DNA from: a virus
Virus record (IMG/VR): IMGVR_UViG_3300028394_000128
Location: 1-43,507 of that record
DNA: 43,507 bases
Direction: 5' to 3' (one strand)
Shown here: positions 40,362 through 43,507 of the stretch, in pieces
How the letters are laid out: every line of letters begins with the position of its first letter
Position numbering within the stretch: the stretch's first letter is position 1
Notes under the pieces: model-generated
The model's database searches: none
What the model was told of the DNA's origin: nothing
What the model saw: only the letters and a program-made list of their open reading frames with translations
Position numbers and translations under genes: made by a program

Positions 40362-40700
40362 TCATGAGGCTTCTTGGTCAGTTGGTTCGGTGAAGTAGAT
40401 GTCCATGAAGTCTACTCCTGCATTTGTAAGCGTCACATAAAAGTCTTGATCGTTATTTGGTGAAACCACCAATGTAGCGACCACTGATGCCCATGTGAGC
40501 CATATTGTCAGGCCGGACTTTGGACCGCCTGTTATCAAGGAGGCCATTTGTTTTGGTGTATTGCTAACCACCTTGCGGCCATATATGGCCGTTTTGTTGC
40601 TTACCATCAATCCGTGATTGGAAGCAAAGTAGTTGGTTCCTGGCGGCAGCATTCGGCGGAGTGCAGCGACCGAAATTCGGGTCTTTATAGGTCCTCGCAT
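40362..40700 (-). CDS. Small protein, unknown
   Basis: 112 residues: RISVAALRRMLPPGTNYFAS near the start, GGPKSGLTIWLTWASVVATL in the middle. Overlaps the upstream gene by 16 bases. No family recognised. Confidence 0.66.
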   Translation of the reverse strand: MRGPIKTRISVAALRRMLPPGTNYFASNHGLMVSNKTAIYGRKVVSNTPKQMASLITGGPKSGLTIWLTWASVVATLVVSPNNDQDFYVTLTNAGVDFMDIYFTEPTDQEAS

Positions 40701-40921
40701 GATCTAAGATCCCTTTCTTTGTCTTTGTAAGCCCTTCTTGCGTCTTTTATGCTAAAATAGCCGTCATCGGTACGATTGCCCTCTTGCCATGCCGCGACGA
40801 TATAGACGCCATTCCTGTAGAACAGTCTTACGCCAGTATTGGACACCTGAGCGTGGCCGGCTTTAAGGGCGGAGTCAGTAAGTTCGCCTGACTTTGTGAA
40901 TGATTTATTGGTCCGTTTCAT
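40685..40921 (-). CDS. Small basic protein, unknown
   Basis: 78 residues with AAAAGGTGAG upstream: MKRTNKSFTKSGELTDSALK, then GVRLFYRNGVYIVAAWQEGN. No family recognised. Confidence 0.65.
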   Translation of the reverse strand: MKRTNKSFTKSGELTDSALKAGHAQVSNTGVRLFYRNGVYIVAAWQEGNRTDDGYFSIKDARRAYKDKERDLRSCEDL

Positions 40922-40927
40922 AATGGC

Positions 40928-41143
40928 TCACCTTTTTCTATCCGCAATCAAGCGGATTTTGTTACCAAACGTAGGCTTTTCTTGGGGGTCAAATTGTGAT
41001 ATGCGAAAGCGGTCGTAACCGTTTTCTGCGGCCCACTTTGTGGCCTTGTCGATGACGTTGGCGTTTGTTGTGATGATTTCTTCCTGCCAGTCTTCGTTGT
41101 CGATCTTGACGGCATAGAGTATCGTCTCGATTTTGGAATTCAT
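40928..41143 (-). CDS. Small protein, unknown
   Basis: 71 residues: MNSKIETILYAVKIDNEDWQ, then VIDKATKWAAENGYDRFRIS. Alpha/beta pattern, coupled upstream by ATGA. No family recognised. Confidence 0.65.
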   Translation of the reverse strand: MNSKIETILYAVKIDNEDWQEEIITTNANVIDKATKWAAENGYDRFRISQFDPQEKPTFGNKIRLIADRKR

Positions 41144-41370
41144 GACGACTCACCCAAGACAAAACACTTCGCCGCTGTCGCCGCCTCAAAATGGTCAGTA
41201 TAAAACTGTCGCGCAACTTCGCCGCCTGACTCAACATCAACGAATCTCACGTCGATTTTCACTTGCCCGTGCTTGCGGGTCAGCGTTGCCCGCAGGCCGC
41301 CGTCACCGTCTTCGTCGTGCTCAAAAATCTCGATATCTGAATTTTTTGTTTGCCGTTTTGTGTGGATCAT
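41140..41370 (-). CDS. Small protein, unknown
   Basis: 76 residues with AGGGAGA upstream: IEIFEHDEDGDGGLRATLTR, VKIDVRFVDVESGGEVARQF. Two beta strands and a helix, possibly a small regulator. No family recognised. Confidence 0.65.
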   Translation of the reverse strand: MIHTKRQTKNSDIEIFEHDEDGDGGLRATLTRKHGQVKIDVRFVDVESGGEVARQFYTDHFEAATAAKCFVLGESS

Positions 41371-41374
41371 TGAA

Positions 41375-41437
41375 CTATCTCCCTAAAAAGCGGTGAAAAC
41401 CGGGCGCAACATACTTGGCAAGTCGTTCTGCTGTCAT
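41375..41437 (-). CDS. Possible 20-residue microprotein
   Basis: Read from ATG 41437: MTAERLAKYVAPGFHRFLGR. It overlaps the upstream stop by ATGA, has AAAGGTGG upstream, and fills the gap before the next gene exactly. Basic and amphipathic. It may instead be a coupling leader. Confidence 0.4.
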   Translation of the reverse strand: MTAERLAKYVAPGFHRFLGR

Positions 41438-41694
41438 GATGGTCCACCTTTTTGGTTGTTGAATTCAAATCCGTAAGAAGTCAATCTTTCGATTTTCTCC
41501 TCTTGCGTTAAAGGGCTTGGCGATGGGTTGTGTTCTGTAACCAAAGCCAAGCATTTGGAGCATTGCACTCCCTCGCTTACTAGTACTAGATCCCACACTG
41601 TACACGGTACTGGCGATTTTATTTTGTTGTGTGGCCTGTAAATCGTCGCGGAGTCTTCGGACTTTGTGCAATCGTTGGTAGCTGTGCGTTTCAT
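41434..41694 (-). CDS. Small Cys-containing protein, unknown
   Basis: 86 residues from ATG 41694 (ATGA overlap upstream; an in-frame start four codons earlier is possible): MKRTATNDCTKSEDSATIYR, VQCSKCLALVTEHNPSPSPL. A CxxC pair could bind metal. No family recognised. Confidence 0.64.
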   Translation of the reverse strand: MKRTATNDCTKSEDSATIYRPHNKIKSPVPCTVWDLVLVSEGVQCSKCLALVTEHNPSPSPLTQEEKIERLTSYGFEFNNQKGGPS

Positions 41695-41993
41695 TTTTTC
41701 ACCCATTCTTCCTCGGCTTGAATGATATCGGTTTCCGTCCAGTATTTGGCCGTTTTTAGCAATCGCCTGTGTTCTGCCGGCGTTATTTGAATCTCAAGCG
41801 GATAAGCACCAGTGACGGCTGTTATGAGTTCAACCAGTTTAGGCCGGTTGTAAGAGTCGTTGATAATTATCGGGGTCTTGTAAGGCTCAACCAGAGGACA
41901 CCCATCGGACCACCCTTGGCAGCAAACCATTACTGCCCATAGTGTTCGGGAGTTTCCGTTTACATCGTTCTTTGTTCTAAATCGGCAAATCAT
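41691..41993 (-). CDS. Small protein, unknown
   Basis: 100 residues: MICRFRTKNDVNGNSRTLWA, KLVELITAVTGAYPLEIQIT, then AEHRRLLKTAKYWTETDIIQ. Overlaps both neighbours by four bases. No family recognised. Confidence 0.66.
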   Translation of the reverse strand: MICRFRTKNDVNGNSRTLWAVMVCCQGWSDGCPLVEPYKTPIIINDSYNRPKLVELITAVTGAYPLEIQITPAEHRRLLKTAKYWTETDIIQAEEEWVKK

Positions 41994-42241
41994 GATTGAG
42001 CCTTTTCAAAAGCTGGATAACACATCAAATTCCTATGGACAGGCGTATATATTATCGCAGCCCATTTGCCAGGATTCTTCAGAAAAGCTTCCAAGGCCAA
42101 TCTACTGCCGTATCGCTTTACTCGATAATCACCAAAAAGGAATTCAGGCGTTTTAATTGCGATAAGATTGGCGTCGGGCCTCTCTTGCAATTCGGAGATT
42201 CTGCCCAAGCTAATATACTTAGGCAGTGCTGTGGTTTTCAT
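41990..42241 (-). CDS. Small protein, unknown
   Basis: 83 residues: MKTTALPKYISLGRISELQE, then LIAIKTPEFLFGDYRVKRYG. Alpha/beta mixture. Coupled to the next gene by ATGA. No family recognised. Confidence 0.66.
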   Translation of the reverse strand: MKTTALPKYISLGRISELQERPDANLIAIKTPEFLFGDYRVKRYGSRLALEAFLKNPGKWAAIIYTPVHRNLMCYPAFEKAQS

Positions 42242-42274
42242 ACTCTGTCCCCCTGTTTGTTACGTGTTAATGGA

Positions 42275-42538
42275 TCAGGACGTTATGTTGCGAAGGGTGG
42301 CCCATGCATTCAAGGCGGCTCTGTTCCAGAAGATTCTCGCTCTTTCGAGTGCTGACGTTCCAGCACATGCCCACAAATCCAAGCCCCCGCAATCTTTGAC
42401 TTGGTCACGGAAGCAAAATGACCTTATTTCACGAAAATCGGTCGAATTCTTGTGGAATTCTTGTGGCGGTGAACTTCCGCCCGTCCATGCTGTCAATGCA
42501 AATCTGTTTATGTCGTTCTTGAGTGAATCGCGGCTCAT
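42275..42538 (-). CDS. First gene of the leftward accessory region, unknown
   Basis: 87 residues from ATG 42538 with AAAGGA upstream: MSRDSLKNDINRFALTAWTG, then CFRDQVKDCGGLDLWACAGT. It follows a candidate promoter about 75 bases upstream. The frame is open further upstream to 42649 but that part overlaps the promoter. No family recognised. Confidence 0.62.
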   Translation of the reverse strand: MSRDSLKNDINRFALTAWTGGSSPPQEFHKNSTDFREIRSFCFRDQVKDCGGLDLWACAGTSALERARIFWNRAALNAWATLRNITS

Positions 42539-42615
42539 GATGGAATCCTTTGTTTGTTGCTTCTTTGAGTGCCTGGTTGACACTCTTGTTTCTGTTCCCT
42601 TCGTCCCACACCAAT

Positions 42616-42643
42616 AGATTAGCACAGAACGAACAGGAGTCAA
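42616..42643 (-). promoter_or_regulatory. Candidate leftward promoter of the accessory region
   Basis: TTGACT (42643-42638), 16-base spacer, TAATCT (42621-42616), with an extended -10 TG (TGCTAATCT). Confidence 0.6.
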
Positions 42644-42683
42644 CAACAAAAGAATATATATTTTTATAAATTGTATGGAAAGT

Positions 42684-42689
42684 TATAAA
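42684..42689 (+). promoter_or_regulatory. Possible -10 box for the structured RNA
   Basis: TATAAA in an AT-rich stretch about 50 bases upstream of the first helix; no good -35. A second extended -10 (TGTTAAAGT, 42730-42738) would start transcription inside the pseudoknot, so it is less likely. Confidence 0.3.
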
Positions 42690-42734
42690 CGGTATGGGAT
42701 TAAAACTTGTGGACAAATTTTGGAATCCGTGTTA

Positions 42735-43340
42735 AAGTGGTAAGTGGCCAGAACGGACCCAGGTTGACCCCTATCACCTGCCTTACCGATTCTGGCTTGA
42801 CGTAACTACAATCGGGTACAGACTTTCGGTCGATATCCGGTACGTTGCGTAACAGAGGTACGATAAGAGCCTGAAAGGGCACACCTAGACGCGAAATGGA
42901 TCGCATACTGTTACGCAGCGGTGAGATAGGGGAAATGGCTTTTGAGAGTTGGATCACTGAACACAGACGAGATTCGCCAAGGCGGATCAGAATTTTGTGA
43001 AGCCTACAAACATAGCCCCCCATTTGGGCCACTTGGTCAGACCACCAGTAGGCGAGAGGTGAGGAATAGTGCTTGAGGGAAAAGGGTTTAACAAACCCGA
43101 GCGAGTTAGTCGCATCAAGCAGGGTTACAGTGGTGGTCATCCCGTATCCGCAAGTGGTTGACGCCAACAATTGAATCGCGGCTCTGTTTAAACCTAACAA
43201 CCGCGCCCGTGCATGGCCCCCAAAGGGCGAAATCAGTCAACGACAGCAGATACCAGACCTTCCCCATCTCGCAGCGTAAAGTCAGTGGAACAAACGGTTT
43301 GATCCACAGGCACACATGCACGGGATAAAGGTTGTTGCTT
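42735..43340 (+). ncRNA. Candidate large ornate structured RNA
   Basis: No convincing gene, but many complementary segments nest consistently. Helices seen: GGTAAG 42739-42744 with 42782-42787 and GCCAGAA 42747-42753 with 42790-42796 (interleaved, an H-type pseudoknot); ACGTA 42800-42804/42841-42845; a perfect 10-bp helix 42846-42855/42908-42917 enclosing a GCCT-GAAA-GGGC tetraloop hairpin (42869-42880); 42971-42977/42982-42988; 43040-43047/43131-43138; 43070-43076/43115-43121 enclosing two hairpins (43084-43098 and 43101-43113); 43196-43202/43330-43336 stacked on a perfect 10-bp helix 43206-43215/43315-43324. GU pairs and the GNRA loop favour the plus strand. Boundaries are approximate. Size and phage context recall GOLLD and ROOL RNAs, but I cannot assign a family. 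Confidence 0.72.
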
Positions 43341-43366
43341 GACTTTTCGTAAAACAGTTGTAAAAC
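43339..43366 (+). promoter_or_regulatory. Candidate rightward promoter at the right end
   Basis: TTGACT (43339-43344), 16-base spacer, TAAAAC (43361-43366). If the molecule is circular or permuted it would lead through the repeat into the portal operon. Confidence 0.45.
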
Positions 43367-43418
43367 CTACAGTGGACGTTAGTACATTACTTTAGTGGCA
43401 ATTTTGGTGTCCATTTTA

Positions 43419-43507
43419 GGACCAACCAGCGGACACCACCAGATGACCAACCAGCGGACCAACCAGCGGACACCACCAGATGACCAACCAGCGGACCAAC
43501 CAGCGGA
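43419..43507. repeat. 37-bp tandem repeat running off the window
   Basis: Unit of three sub-repeats: GGACCAACCAGC, GGACACCACCAGAT, GACCAACCAGC. Full units at 43419-43455 and 43456-43492, with a third starting at 43493 and cut by the window end. Units are identical. Could be an origin iteron set, packaging site or a coding repeat (an ATG at 43443 opens a frame to the end). Confidence 0.9.

Noticed and set aside
42700-43200. Long minus-strand open frame (166 codons) inside the structured RNA region
   Set aside because: It has no ribosome site or recognisable protein pattern, and its sequence is explained by pairing helices on the plus strand.
43115-43321. Short minus-strand open frame in the same region
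   Set aside because: No ribosome site, overlaps several helices, and no protein-like composition.
42735-43340. tmRNA, RNase P or group I intron
   Set aside because: I found no tmRNA tag frame or CCA end, no RNase P conserved core, and no interrupted gene to splice.
43419-43507. CRISPR array or CsrA sponge in the terminal repeats
   Set aside because: There are no unique spacers between equal repeats, and the GGA triplets lack the ANGGA hairpin-loop context expected of CsrA decoys.
1-43507. Stop-codon reassignment
   Set aside because: Genes end normally with TAA, TAG and TGA, and the family proteins read through in the standard code without internal stops.

Overview
The window looks like a nearly complete genome of a tailed, siphovirus-type double-stranded DNA phage. 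It carries terminase small and large subunits, an HK97-type portal, prohead protease and capsid, head-tail connectors, a tail tube, a frameshifted tail chaperone pair and a 958-residue tape measure. No rRNA, tRNA, integrase, lysogeny repressor or DNA polymerase is visible, so I infer a lytic phage that relies on the host replicase. The sequence does not name the host. Promoter-like sites resemble bacterial sigma-70 sites, with TTGACT recurring as the -35 box.

Layout. 125-22490 (+) is the late region: portal; modular tail-fibre/receptor genes including a BspA-like repeat protein; a secreted nuclease; small membrane or lysis genes; a lipoprotein; a DNA methyltransferase followed by a PAPS-reductase-like ATP-pyrophosphatase; a papain-like peptidase; then protease, capsid, connectors, tail tube, chaperones, tape measure and two Cys-rich proteins. 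22491-30027 (-) is the early/replication region: YqaJ-type exonuclease, a CsrA homologue, a primase-polymerase with a CHC2-like Cys segment, an SSB-like protein ending in DDIPF, a small zinc protein, an SF2 helicase, ThyX and a sigma-70 family factor. 30303-32163 (+) holds the terminase. 32170-42538 (-) is an accessory region of about 30 small, tightly overlapping genes: two RuvC-like nucleases, DUF3310, five tandem DUF551-like paralogues and many orphans. 42735-43340 has no convincing gene but a dense set of nested complementary helices. 43419-43507 is a tandem repeat that runs off the end of the window.

How it fits together. Early and accessory genes are read leftward from several TTGACT promoters. 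CsrA and the sigma factor could redirect host translation and transcription. Replication would use the primase-polymerase, helicase, SSB-like protein and exonuclease, with resolvases and terminase for packaging. Late genes are read rightward from a promoter near the right end (if the molecule is circular or permuted) and from one just before the capsid genes.

The observations I rate highest are: (1) a candidate ornate RNA of about 600 nt at 42735-43340, with an H-type pseudoknot, two 10-bp helices and wobble pairs that favour the + strand; (2) a recurring 14-nt gene junction, ATGACACCGCTTGA, which starts the next gene and contains a stop in each of the other two frames; (3) a tandem DUF551-like array in which the conserved HWR codons of one gene form the Shine-Dalgarno of the next; and (4) a canonical CCCAAAA slippery site in the tail chaperone gene.
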